From: Nicotiana tabacum
Taxonomy: Eukaryota > Streptophyta > Magnoliopsida > Solanales > Solanaceae
Length of the DNA: 64,000 nucleotides
Direction: 5' to 3'
NCBI RefSeq assembly: GCF_000715075.1
Contig: NC_134085.1
Span: 157,136,178 to 157,200,177 of the forward strand
The notes below the pieces were generated by a model that ran no database searches, had not been told where the DNA came from, and saw nothing but the letters and a program-made list of their open reading frames with translations. How positions within the stretch are numbered: the first letter of the stretch is position 1; each line of letters starts with the position of its first letter. Positions 11,735 to 22,962 of this stretch are shown here, piece by piece. The translations under genes were made by a program, and so were the position numbers.

Positions 11735-14221
11735 CTAGCTATCTTTTTCCAAATGATTCACTGTGATCTTATCAGGAACATGTGCCTCATTCAAAATTTT
11801 CATCAAGACCCTGCGGTGTTCATCTGAATGTATCAGCAAAGACAAGAGAGAAATCTGAGCTGGTGTTTTCCTTAACTGCTCTATAATGGAATAATCCTGC
11901 ACTTTCATCTTTTTCAGGAATTCCTCGGCCTCTTCCTTGGTGACCGATTTCTTTATTGGCATTTGGCTATCCTTGAATGGCTTGGCTTTCCTTAATTCTT
12001 CTGCGGTGAAACATCTCCCAGAACGAGTCAATCCTCCAGTTTCATTAACCTCTTCCTCTATTTCTTTTCCTTTATATGTCACTATCACTTGTTTATAGTT
12101 CCACGGAATAGCCTTGGCATCGATCACTGGCAGCTGGGTCAGCTGGGTCACTGGTTTAATGATGATAGGGGTAATAGGAGCCCCCTTCACAACTATGACA
12201 GGCTTACTTGGAATCCCTAGCACTACCACCTTTGAACTTTCCGGACTTGCCCCAATATCTTTTGAAAGCCCTTTCACGACCAACACCGGTGGCTTCAAAT
12301 TGAGCGAGCTCAACTTTTCTGTCGCCCCTTCAATTGTCAAAGGCTTTGCTTTAGTAGAGTCTGGAGCTTTAACCAAATTAGTTTCACTGGCCCAAATCAT
12401 CATGACGACTTAGAAGACTTCTTGGGCTCCCCAACCTTGTGAACTATTTCAATCATATGTGTCTCTTCATGGGATGGCAAAGGGTTTTGGTTGATGTTTG
12501 GCGCGTCTGGGCTTTGGACTACAATTTGGTTTGTATCAATGTGCTCCTGGATTGCCCTTTTCAAATGTCAGCACTTCTCTATGTCATGCCCTGGAGCATC
12601 AGAACAATAGGCGCACCTCAGGGAATAATCGAGGTTCTTTGGAGGAGGATTTGGTATCTTTGACTCAATTGGCCTCAAAACGTCCAACTGCCTTAACCTT
12701 TGAAACAGACTAGCATAGGACTCTCCAAGCGGGGTGAAAGTTTGTTTTCGCTGCTGCCTCTCTCTTCTATACTCTGGCCTTGATCGAAAATTTGAACCAT
12801 TGGGGTTTTGATAGGGTTTTGGGGGTGGATAGGTATTTTATGGAGCTGGGTAGATATTCTAGGGAGCTGGAGCACACCATTGCGGGTAAGGAGGGGGTTG
12901 AGCATATGACTATGCATGATGAACAAGGTATTGGGAAGGCCTGGCTGAGTATTGGGCGTTTCGCGGGGAAAAATAATGTTGAGGTGGATTATATGGAGCT
13001 TAGGTGTAGGTTTGAGGTCAGGGTCGAGGATGGGTGTATTGATGAGGTGAACCCCTCTGGCCATGCCATGATCCAGAGACAACCATAGCGACATCTTCCT
13101 TCTTCTTCTTGCCTAACAAACTTCCAGTACCACTCTGGATTGCCTGGGTGGTTGCTTTTATAGCAGAATAGCTCATGATCTTACTCAACTTGAGCTCCTC
13201 TTCCACCATTTCTCCCATCTTCACCACATCATTGAATGACTTACCAATGGCTAAGATCAAGTGGCCATAGTAAGTGGGCTCCAGAGCTTGAAGAAAGTAT
13301 TTAACCATATCGTCCAGATAGGCGGTCTGGAACAATGTCTATATTATACTGAAAGTGTCAGGCAAAGACCTGAGCCATATCGTCCCAGGTGTACCACATG
13401 CTGGCGTCTTGGCGGGTGTACCATTCTAAAACTACCCCACTCAGACTTTGGATGAAGTATGCCATTAGTAATTTATCTTTTCCCCCAGCGCCTCTTATTT
13501 TACTACAATAACCCCTCAGATGAGCTACAGGATCAGTCCGTCATACAAGTCAAACTTGGGCATTTTGAACCCGACAAGCAGTTGGACATCGGGGGACAAA
13601 CACAAATCCTTATAGGCCACACTCACCTAGTTTCCCAACCCTTGCATATTTCTCAATGATTGCTCCAGACTTTGTACCTTCCTAAACATCTCTTCTTGCT
13701 CTGCGTTCTTGGGTGGTTTGTCAGTTTCAACATGAGGCTCAAATTGGGGAGTGTAAGAGTAAGGATCTGGGACTTTGAAGGTGGGCTCCGGTGCATAGTA
13801 GTGGGCATCTGTGGAGCAGGGAATGCGGGCTTACTAGAGGATTGATAGAGGGTAGCTTATGGAGGGGGTACAAAAATAGGAGCAGATGTCAGAGCAGGGT
13901 ACGAGGTTGTTTTGGCTGGCGGAGCATGAACAGTTTGGGCTGAAGTGTCGGGGTAGTTGTGGTAAAAGGTAAAGTCAGGTGCGTGTTGTGGGGAAATATC
14001 AATGGTATTGGGAATCTGGGATTGAGAGAGGGGTAGAATGGAAGCAGGGTTTCTGTGTAGTTGGTAGGGAATGAGGGTGGAGGGTGTCCCTTAATCCAGG
14101 CCTGATACATTTCCACCATCTAGTGCTTCAACCTCCGAACCTCCTCTTGCAATTTCGATTCCGACTCAACAATCTCCCTTGGTGGGTCTACAACTCCAGT
14201 GTCTGTTTCCTTGCTAGCCAT
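11735..14221 (-). pseudogene. Element B gag and gag-protease linker (broken)
   Basis: The gag start is the ATG at 14221 (MASKETDTGVVDPP), and a TAG follows after about 33 codons. The gag core is readable in pieces, clearest at 13335-13018 with DDMVKYFLQALEPTYYGHL and KSFNDVVKMGEM. The zinc knuckle is at 12571-12615 (C-X2-C-X5-H-X4-C), with a TGA right after it. A 222-codon open linker at 12403-11735 ends with KMKVQDYSIIEQLRKTPAQ and a block matching element A. Several frameshifts break the frame. Confidence 0.8.
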
Positions 14222-14523
14222 GACTGTTTGATTCTTTGATCGGGTGTTGTATGGATGATTTGCCATGATGCCAAACAACTAACCACCTTCCTATTATTAA
14301 ATAAAGATAACAGAGGACAACAACAAAAAACCACCATGTTAGCGTTAGGGCATTTATCAAATAATAATATCACATTACGTGCAATACACCTAGCAACAAT
14401 TAACAGTTCTAAAATGGCTTTGAGGGTCGCAGGGTCATAGGGCATCATCCCGATTTGCTCATTTCAATTCTTCCTTCTCTTTCTTTTCCAACACCTCTTA
14501 TCATTTTTTTCTCTTTTATGTCT

Positions 14524-14527
<4 letters not shown>

Positions 14528-14574
<47 letters not shown>
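14528..14574. repeat. (CT)n microsatellite in the ORF1-gag spacer of element B
   Basis: An almost perfect run of CT dinucleotides of about 47 bases lies between ORF1 and gag, about 310-350 bases upstream of the gag start. Confidence 0.95.
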
Positions 14575-14578
<4 letters not shown>

Positions 14579-14614
14579 GAATCAAAAATGATTTGATTGA
14601 AACCGATGTAGGTT

Positions 14615-14657
14615 GCCTACGTATCATGTCCCTCATGAATGAGACCGAGCATAGTTC
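14615..14657 (-). other. Conserved CTACG hairpin, copy 3 (spacer ORF1-gag, element B)
   Basis: CTACG (14617-14621) faces CATAG near 14650-14654 with one wobble. The inner stem is CATG/CATG, where element A has CACG/CGTG at the same place. It lies about 400 bases upstream of the gag start. The remaining spacer 14222-15375 holds the CT repeat and remnants of the ORF1 C-terminal part. Confidence 0.55.
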
Positions 14658-15375
14658 AGGAAAAGTGATGGAAAATAAACTAAAAATAAAATCTTTTTTG
14701 GGATTTTTCATTTGAAAACGTTTCGATATTAAAATACAATGGGAATTACGATAATGAAAAACATGACAGACTCAACTACACTATGACAGACTCCGACACT
14801 ACCTAAAGGACTCAGTACTCCTAGACAAGACACGAAAGTAAAGGACAACATAAGACAATCTCAAAACGTCTAAATAGAATGACTCCTCAAACTGCTCCTG
14901 AATGCGACGGTCCTGGCTGGGACGGGTCCGATGAAGATCCGGATGGCCCCGTCAATCCTGTCGAATCTAAGCTCTGCACTATACCCTGCAAGGACACCTC
15001 AAAGCTAGGAATGATAATCCCGGAACGCGTGCCTGCATCTGGAAGGCTGACTTTAGTAAGGTACTCACGGTGTTATCTCATGTTCTCTACCAACCCTGTC
15101 ATCTGTGATCTCAGTGACTGAAGTGTAGCTCGAACCCCAACCTTTTCTGCTGCATGGGCCTCCTCTGCATGGGTAAATTGATCCATCAACTATCTAAGCA
15201 ATATCCGTGAGGTGGCCTCCTCGTCAAATACTCCTCTAACACGTCGGGGCAATGGCCTGCTAACCCCCCATTAAGTATACTGTAGCCATATGAAGTACTC
15301 ATGGGTATACCCAGGTGAATGCGGGTCAGTAGCTAAAGTATCCCTACCCATATTCATTGCATGCCGCTAATGGGT

Positions 15376-16464
15376 CTAAATATCGACCTCCCTATGCGGC
15401 TTAGTGTCAAATTCCCTAATGAAGTCACGAGAATCAGGAATGTAGGGGACTTTTTGTCGCCTCCCTAACTGACGCATCACTCTAGTAGGGGTATATGGTC
15501 TAGTACACCAAAGTCCGATCAGTACCAAGAAGTCTTGCACACGAGACCCTGCTAAGATCACGTCCAAATCAATCCATTGGTATGACCACAAAATCTTCTC
15601 TTCAGTCAAGGATCCTAAATAATCAACCCAATCCTGAACTCTGAGTGGTAAGGCAAACTTATCGAACGCCATCCTATGCTCGATGCACTTCACTCGATCT
15701 CTCAGACAACGGTCAATCATATCTTTCTCAAACATGGTGGCGGGATGTAAGTGTTCCATCATCCACAGCTGTAGCAACAATTTTCTTCCCTCAAAGAACC
15801 TCTCACCTTCTCGAATACTGGTCAAAGCACGATAGATCTCTGCCAAAATTGTCGGAACCAAGGTGACTTTACTATTGTGTTTATCATGGAAGAGTGCAAA
15901 GGCTATTAACCCCAGATGCGTGCTAATATGTCTACCCTCCAAAGGAAATACCAAGAGACCCAACAATACAATAGCAAAGACCATAGGACGCCTCTTCTTC
16001 CAAGAATCATATGATATGGTAAATTCATCTACGAAGGTCTCATACCCAGTATGACGAGCAAACCTCTCGAATAAAAAGTCCAAAGATAACCAAGATTGAT
16101 CTAGACACCCCATGTGATCTTCCAAATCCATCCCTATGATCTTAAGGAACTTGGTGCTTGAATGAGCCCTTGTGTAAATCAAATCCTTGTCTAGGTATGG
16201 CAGGCGGGTTAACCCGGCTATCTCAGCTAAGGTGGGTGTCATCTCAAGATCCTCAAACTTGAATACCATTCCCTGTGGGTCCCAAAATGTTAAAATTGCT
16301 TCTACAAGGTCAGGACGGGGAGTGATGTCCATCAAAGAAATAAGAGTCCCTAATTTACCCATCAAATCACGCTGCTCAAGTAATGTGAACATGTTCCACC
16401 ATTTTATTAGCCTTCTAGGGACTTTGACCACCATTAATACTCTAGCATTGGTGAGTGGATTCAT
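15376..16464 (-). CDS. Element B ORF1, plant-mobile-domain-like protein (362 aa)
   Basis: The reading starts at the ATG at 16464 (MNPLTNARVLMVVKVPR) and is open for 362 codons. It carries AILTFWDPQGMVFKFEDLEMTPTLAEIAGL (residues about 55-85), the same block as ORF1 of element A and similar to plant mobile domain proteins. A second shared block includes LVPTILAEIYRALTS, FFEGRKLLLQLWMMEHLHP and PTRVMRQLGRRQ. The stop at 15376 appears premature, because A's ORF1 continues with a coiled-coil tail for some 270 more codons. The function in the element is unknown; the position between leader and gag is that of Ogre ORF1. Confidence 0.75.
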   Translation of the reverse strand: MNPLTNARVLMVVKVPRRLIKWWNMFTLLEQRDLMGKLGTLISLMDITPRPDLVEAILTFWDPQGMVFKFEDLEMTPTLAEIAGLTRLPYLDKDLIYTRAHSSTKFLKIIGMDLEDHMGCLDQSWLSLDFLFERFARHTGYETFVDEFTISYDSWKKRRPMVFAIVLLGLLVFPLEGRHISTHLGLIAFALFHDKHNSKVTLVPTILAEIYRALTSIREGERFFEGRKLLLQLWMMEHLHPATMFEKDMIDRCLRDRVKCIEHRMAFDKFALPLRVQDWVDYLGSLTEEKILWSYQWIDLDVILAGSRVQDFLVLIGLWCTRPYTPTRVMRQLGRRQKVPYIPDSRDFIREFDTKPHREVDI

Positions 16465-16549
16465 ACTTAAATGGGAAAAACATGGTTAATGACTCGATAC
16501 ATTATGTGACACCACAACATTTCCTAGGGGACGGTTGGGTTATTTCTGC

Positions 16550-16900
16550 AAAATGGCCTGAGGGGCCAAAAGTGGCTAAAAATGCAAACTCAAGAAAGGT
16601 GAACTCAAATACATGGGAATACCTCACTAAAGCTTATATGAATTCTAACTCTTAATAATCATGGCCCAAAATTAATTTGCAAAAATGGCCCGTTTTGCAA
16701 AAAACGGCCGATATGGCCAGAAGTGGCTAAAGATGCAAACTTGAAAAGGACGGATCTTAAAATAATATGACACCTCGTTGTGGACTCAAGATCCTAAGAC
16801 ATGGGTTATTGAACCACTTTTGTGAAAATGACCCCGATTTGCAAGAATGGCCGAAAGTGGCTAGAAATGCAAGATATGGCTAAGACCCCACAAAGCCAAG
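16550..16900. repeat. Imperfect repeats of a GGCC...GTGGCTA...ATGCAA module in leader B
   Basis: The module containing AGTGGCTAAAAATGCAA recurs three times (about 16571, 16722 and 16855), spaced about 130-150 bases, in the leader upstream of ORF1. It looks like a decayed tandem duplication. Confidence 0.55.
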
Positions 16901-16939
16901 AACCTAAGACACTAGGAAGATCGGACCCTATGTGGGTTG

Positions 16940-16983
16940 CCTACGTATCTCGCCCCGAGAGATGAGAATCAGGTTCGCGTAGT
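16940..16983 (-). other. Conserved CTACG hairpin, copy 4 (leader, element B)
   Basis: CTACG (16941-16945) pairs with CGTAG (16978-16982). The inner stem is TCTCG (16948-16952) with CGAGA (16956-16960), again different from the other copies but fully paired. It lies about 480 bases upstream of ORF1. Confidence 0.6.
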
Positions 16984-17066
16984 TCAGGAAGATTGGACGG
17001 GGGAGAAAGCCTTTAAAAAAATGCAACTAATTTGGAAAACCATATTTTTGTCTTTTGAGAAATGAT

Positions 17067-17325
17067 GGAAAATGTAAAATCTTTTGGATTTTCTCTTCTT
17101 TTCTTTTTTTGATTTTTTTGAAAAATGATAAAAGATGTAAAATCTTTTTGGATTTTCTTTTTCTCCTTTTTTTGATTTTTTTTGGAAAATAATGGAAAAG
17201 TGTAAAATCTTTTGGATTTTCCATTTTAATTTTTTTTTTTGTCTTTTTTGGAAAATAATGGAAAAGTGTAAAATATTTTTTTGGATTATCTTTTTCATTT
17301 TTGGAAAATAATGGGAAAGTGTAAA
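17067..17325. repeat. Tandem repeat, unit about 53-66 bp, in leader B
   Basis: Five units share a GTAAAATCTTTTGGATTTT-like core. The GTAAAAT cores begin near 17074, 17137, 17202, 17268 and 17321. The tract is strongly T-rich on the plus strand. Confidence 0.8.
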
Positions 17326-17923
17326 ATCACCTGCTTCATTTTATATTTCACCCTCAAATATCATTGGTCCGTCAAATGACCCTTTTACCCCTAAAGAGAT
17401 GCAATATGTAGCACATAGGAATGATTAAATGTCTTTTTGGGCTATGAGCCCATTTTGACATAATTTGTGTAGGCCTCCTACAACGGTGCCTGGGACCGAA
17501 CCCGGCTAGGTTTGAATGATATGATGCACATAAGTATGACATAAAGGCTGACCTACGGTTGGGGTTCACTAGACAAAGCAATTCGGGGCGGCACGTGGTC
17601 GATGGCGGCTGCTCTAGCTGTCCGCCCACTCCACGCTCCCAAGCCACCCCCTAAAGACACGGGTGACTCGCGAAAAGGCCGTGTACGCTCAAACGTACTC
17701 CGGAAGACTTGTTGCAGAAAGAAGACTCGGGGTTATGCAAATGATGACAGTTATAAAGCAGTAAACACATAAAGTAAAAACTGTAAACACGTAAACAACT
17801 AGAAAATAATAACAAAAATATAAAAACATACTAAAAATCAAGTAAAGATAATGAAAAAGCACAGAAACCTCAACCAGATATTCTAAAAGCCAACAAGATC
17901 GTAGTACTAGCTCGAACTTGCAA

Positions 17924-17942
17924 CTCCCCAACAGAGCCGCCA
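17924..17942 (-). other. Primer binding site, tRNA-Arg-like (element B)
   Basis: The minus strand reads TGGCGGCTCTGTTGGGGAG, the same site as in element A with a few changes. It lies 4 bases from the LTR border at 17947. Confidence 0.8.
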
Positions 17943-17946
17943 GAGA

Positions 17947-19984
17947 TGTCACACCCCTTTTTAACCAAACTTCACTTAACCCTCTTAAATAAATAAAAAA
18001 AATTAGTAAACGCTTGAAAAGAATTTTTCAATTTTGAAGTGACAAAAAATAGTGTTCAAAAGGATTAACTCATAGTCGCCACCTGACATTTGATATTGGT
18101 GTGTCAGGTCTCCGTTTTTTCTAAAAATAATTTTTCCTTTCAAAAAACTTGAGACTCCAAAACTAAGTTTGCACCAGAGATTCGGGTAAGTGGGTTCATT
18201 TGACTCGGGGAGAAGGTGTTAGGCATTCCCCGAGTCCCGTAACTAGTACGGTTGCATACTTGATCTAGTTGGCTTTCAGAATTCAAATTGAGGTAAAAAT
18301 AAAAATGAAAAAAGCAATCAAAAGAGGCTCGAGGTCGTACCCACCTAAAATAAAGAAAAAAGAAAATGAAAATAAAACAAAAATACTAAGGGTTCTATTT
18401 TTCGGTCTCCCATTACAAAGTTCTACGGGGCATTGCTCAGAATAAAATATGTACAAATCCTTCGGGGCATTCCCCGTACAAATTTAACTAAGGGAACGAC
18501 CTCTCGCCTCAAAAATAACAAAAATCCTAAGGCTTGCATACCCGAGCGTGGTCGGCCTAAACATGCTCCTAACGAATAATAAAACTAGAAACAAAATTAA
18601 ACTAAAGCAAATGAAATTCATTTCGTGCTCATTTTTTCATTAAGCCAGGCCCAATCTTAAAGCATGCAAATAATAACTAAAGCATATGCATATGTTACGT
18701 CCTTTTGATTAGAACCTCTAAGAAGGAAAATATTGGGAAAAAGGAATTGAAGTGAACAAACAGTATCAGCACACTCTCGGAAATTAAACCACTTTCTTCA
18801 AGTAAGAATCACGAACAACAGCCCAATCGAAATCAAACTTGATTAAACAGAAATCAAATTTTTATAAACCAAAATTCAACTAAGAAAATTCAAATCCCTT
18901 AACCCATAAAACTTAAACAAATTTTAGTGGTTCTTATTATATTTCAATCACATATAGATTATAAAAATGAGAAAGGGAGATGAGATGGACCTGAATAGCC
19001 TTTAACGATTCTCTGTTTGGAAAGAAAAGACACAAGCAAAAGCTGACGCCAGGACTCGAACAAAATCGGAATAAGCCAACAAGAATCCGCAGACCAAGGC
19101 TCGAACAAATTGGGAACCCCGACTCCTCGAACACGAACAAGATCTCAAGCATAACCCATTTTCATTTCACTTGCCTATCTAAATCGAATTTTCAGAAATG
19201 GCAGCGAAATTCGCCTAGCCGTCTCCTTCAACAGTATCGAAAGTAGCTGTAAAAGTTGGAATTGCCGGAAAATTAGTGTTGGTCACTTCTTTGTTATAGA
19301 ATCGGAGGTGGCTTCAGTCACTGTAATGTCATGGGTGAGAGGAGAAAGAAGGGAAGGTTGTGTGAACTTAAAGATGCTCACTGTGTTAGTTGAGCTTGGT
19401 TGACAAAAAGCCTTAGAAGTTTTTGACGACTTCAAAGTGCAGACACGATTAAAGAGATGAACAGAACTAGAGGCTTTCTCTTTGCTTTTTTTTTTTGAGA
19501 TCTCCCAGCTTGGCCGAGACTCTTGGCTCTAGGGTCTCTTTTTTTATTTTTTTTATTAAGAAGAGTCTAGAAAGTCTTCTAGCGTTGGCTTAATGGGTAA
19601 TGTGTATTGGGCTAAGAGATTGGTTTAATTGGGCTACAAGCAAGACTAAAAATGTTGATTTCTTTTCTAAAATAATATACTATAAAATTGTAAAATCATT
19701 ACTAATTAATCAAAACAAACTATATTATGACATGAAGCTATTTTTGATATTTTCAAGAATTATAATACACTAAAATAGGTTCAAAGTAACATATCCTTTT
19801 AAAAATACATAATACATGAATTAAATAGAGAAATATGGAAACTATTTTCGTAATTTTTATTTATGTGATAAAAATAATGTAAAAGAGTCAAAATTAGTTG
19901 AAATAACTATATTAGGCCTAAACTAAGTATTTAAGTGCTAAAATATGTAAAATCTTGGGGAGGGTCAAAAATCACATGTCTACA
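17947..19984 (-). repeat. 5' LTR of element B (2.04 kb)
   Basis: In sense orientation it begins TGTAGACATGTGATTTTTGAC at 19984 and ends GGGGTGTGACA at 17947. It is half the length of LTR A but shares the terminal motifs, the GAGAAGGTGTTAGGCATTCC block (18218-18240) and the primer-like site (18071-18081). A 265-codon reading that starts at 19955 begins just inside this LTR and continues into element C by chance. Confidence 0.88.
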
Positions 19985-21968
19985 TTCATCTCAAGACTTA
20001 TCCTCTTTGTGGAACATATATTTCAATTAAAAAATACTCAGCTAGGTCTTCCCAGAATAGAACCATCACTCTTGTACCATTGGATCCACTCCACAGAACC
20101 AACCAATGTTTCTCCAGCACAAAACCAATCAGATATTGCCTTTGAACCTATCTCATTGCCTCCTTCAAGCAACTCTCTTTGTCAGGAGCCACCCATGGAA
20201 GGTTCACCGAGCTTGTCATTGCAGGATGATGTTTCACCTTCACTGGAGGTACGGTCTTCTCCACCTTGTTCTTCTTCCACAACTACGCCTCTTCACTCTT
20301 CTTCTACTACACAAGTGGTACCTCTTCCTCCCTCAAGAATGGTGACGAGATCTCAAAATAATGTCTTCAAGCCCAAACAAATTTTTGATTACCTTGTTGT
20401 CTCGCCCAACAAAACACTACCACTAGCACCTCATACATTTAAGCAAGCAAACAAATATATTGAATGGCATTATGCAATGCAGGCTGAATACTCAGCCCTT
20501 TTGAATAATGCTACTTGGTCCCTAGTTCCTCCAACTTCATCACAAAATGTGATAGGCTGCAAGTGGGTGTTTCGTGTGAAACACAATCCAGATAGATCAA
20601 TCGAACACTATAAAATGCGTCTAGTTGCAAAAGGTTTTCACCAAAGACCGGGTATTGATTTTCATTCTACCTTCAGTCCAGTCATTAAACATACCATCAT
20701 TCGTCTAATTATCTATTTAGCAGTGTCTTCACGTGGCCCTTACGACAACTAGATGTCAACAATGCCTTTCTCCAAGGCACCTTGCATGAAGAAGTCTATA
20801 TGCAACAACCTTTGGGATTCGTTGATCCTGTTTATCCCAATTATATCTGTAAACTTCATAAATCCATTTATGAACTTCGCCAAGTTTTAAGAGCTTGGTA
20901 TACAGAGCTCAAGAACTTTCTTCTTTCATGTGGTTTCAGCAAAACTCATTCGGATAACTCACTGTTTGTCTGGTGTCAACACAATATCCTTATCTTTGTT
21001 ATGGTGTATTTCGATGACATTGTTATCACTGGTTCATCAATAAAGCATGTCGACCACACCATCAAGTTGTTGGGAAACAGGTTCTCTATCAAAGATCTTG
21101 GATCTTTGCATTTTCTTCTTGGTGTCGAAGTCATTCCACATTCAGATGGCCTCTTACTTACTCAAAGCAATTACGTTGCTGAGCTATTAGATAAATTTCA
21201 CATGCTCGAAGCAAATGGTGTTGCTACTCCAATGTCTACCAGTGAGCATCTAAGCATTAATGATAGATCCTGTTCAGCAAATGTGAAGCTGTATAGACAA
21301 GTCATTGGATCTCTTCAGTAACTTAGTTTTACAAGGCCGGATATTTGTTTTACCATCAATAAGCTTGCTCAATTCCAACATGCTCCGTCGATTCGACATT
21401 GGCAAGTAGCTAAGCACTTACTCAGATACCTCAAAGAAACACTCACCTATGGACTTCTCATAAGGCCCTCATCCACTACCATACTTCAGGCTTACTCTGA
21501 CGTTGATTGGGGCGGAATGATTAATACCAGACACTCCACTTCAACTTATGTCATTCTTCTTGGGTCCAATCCTATCAGTTGGTGTTCTAAAAAGCAGCGA
21601 ACAGTTGCTCGCTCATCCACTGAAGCTGAGTATCGAGCTGTTGCAGGAGTTGTAGCTGAAGTAAACTGGATTGTTAATCTCCTTAAGGAACTACATCTTC
21701 CACCTAAGACTCCGCCCAAAATCTTATACGATAATGTTGGAGCCACTTATCTCAGTCGTAATCCTGTCTTCCACGGTAGAATGAAGCATGTGGTCATTGA
21801 TTTTCATTTCGTCCGTGATCAAGTTGAAAGGAATCAAATTGATGTTCAGCACATTAGCAATGCCTCACAGCTTGTAGATGCCCTCACAAAACCTCTACAT
21901 CAACGACCTTTCTCTGACTTTGTGACGAAGATTGGCCTCCAGCCAGTGGAGCCAATCTTGCGGGGGCA
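19985..21968 (+). pseudogene. Copia pol: integrase end, reverse transcriptase, RNase H (broken)
   Basis: RT begins around 20460 with the NATWSLVPP and KWVFRVKHNPD motifs. [20 protein letters not shown] follows at about 20750. The catalytic YFDD (YVDD in most copies) lies at 21007-21018. RNase H carries SSTEAEYRAV at about 21615. The frame shifts by one base near 20735. A TAA at 21319-21321 stands where SLQYLSFTRPDI-type elements have a tyrosine codon. These lesions rule out activity. Confidence 0.88.
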
Positions 21969-22086
21969 TGATAAGGATAAGGACACAGAGCTAAGATTCT
22001 CATTTGAATTCAAATTGTTGTATATATCCCCTAAACCTCTCTTCTTCATCTACAAAACTCTTACTACCAAATACTCACTGTTTTAA
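19985..22086 (+). mobile_element. Ty1/copia element C, 3' part (integrase end to 3' LTR)
   Basis: The remnant holds the end of integrase, the linker, RT and RNase H, followed by a purine tract GCGGGGGCA and a likely LTR start TGATAAGG at 21969. Element B interrupts it at 19984/19985 within the FVEHIF block that ends the integrase core region. The RT and RNase H motifs look closest to the Ale/Retrofit group, but this is tentative. The 3' LTR may be as short as about 109 bases (21969-22077, ending CA); without the 5' LTR this cannot be confirmed. Confidence 0.85.
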
Positions 22087-22962
22087 AAAGAATCTAGAAC
22101 ATTTGATAGGACTGAAAGTAGTTGACGCTAGGTAGAGTCGTAATCACTAGAAGTTACGAAGTTGAATGTTACAATAGATATCAATAAAAGAAAGTGGTTG
22201 AAACGGTAGAATAATTAAAGAGAAGACTTAAAAAACTAACGATATAATTATAAGTAATAGGGGTGTACAAATCGAACCGAAAAATTGTATCAAACCAAAA
22301 GGTCGAATCAAACTGAATAAAAATCCCGATTAGGTTTGGTTTGATTTGATTTTGTATTGAGTAAAAATATCCGAACCAAATCGACATATAAATATATCAT
22401 TTTTATATATACTTTTAAGATTTTTCACAGAATTTTCTTTAGAAAATATCTAGAAATATTTGTGATTCTCTTATGGGATGTAATATTTAGTTAAATATAA
22501 AGTGCCCTATTTTTATTAACTTTAAATAATAGATTATATGATCACTTTCTTATCAAGTGTTAGTGAAATGTGTCAATCTCTTTGTTCTTCCATATTGTCA
22601 AGATTTATTAAATTCTTATATTTTTTGTCGAATTTGAAGTGGTATTTCGATAATTTAAAATTAAATAGAACATATTATTATATAGGTAACATATTGATTT
22701 TTATGTTTAATTACTAAATTTAGTTAACCTTGAAAGTGTACATCAACGAAAAATTATTGTCAGACGACTAAAAAAATAACTATCATATGTTACTAAGAAA
22801 ATTCTCTCATAAGAGTATATTAATAGATCATATATTTATCAATTTTTACTGAAAATATATCTGCTTATCAAAAATTTGACAAAGTAAGATTGAAACAATA
22901 TTTATGTAACAAAAAAACGCAAAAAATTCGGAAAATCCGACAAAACTGAACAAATCCGAGAA
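22087..22962. other. AT-rich sequence with a decayed repeat, no gene
   Basis: Positions about 22255-22400 hold GGGGTGTACAAATCGAACCG and a following GGTTTGGTTTGATTTGATTT tract, a pattern seen in dispersed Solanaceae repeats; I cannot assign its class. The rest is AT-rich without a convincing reading frame. Confidence 0.4.

Larger units (their letters stand above)
10047..19984 (-). mobile_element. Ogre/Tat-like Ty3/gypsy retrotransposon B, 5' part, interrupted by A
   Basis: In sense order from 19984 it has a 2.04 kb LTR, a primer site, a leader with tandem repeats, ORF1, a CTACG-hairpin spacer, gag, protease with G-patch, a probable intron and the start of reverse transcriptase. RT is cut at 10047 by element A. 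The right flank at 19985 continues in the pol gene of copia element C in the opposite strand, so B inserted into C. The expected target duplication is TTCAT (19985-19989). Coding regions are interrupted by stops and frameshifts. Confidence 0.9.

Noticed and set aside
17067..17325. Regularly spaced repeats that might suggest a CRISPR array
   Set aside because: Units are T-rich, contiguous and imperfect without unique spacers, in a plant retrotransposon leader.
19955..20752. 265-aa open reading from an ATG at 19955
   Set aside because: Its first residues come from the end of element B's LTR on the opposite strand; only the part from 19985 is copia pol.
1..22086. Endogenous plant pararetrovirus
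   Set aside because: All pol fragments belong to LTR retrotransposons with LTRs, primer sites and ORF order of Ty3/gypsy and Ty1/copia; no movement or coat protein motif is seen.
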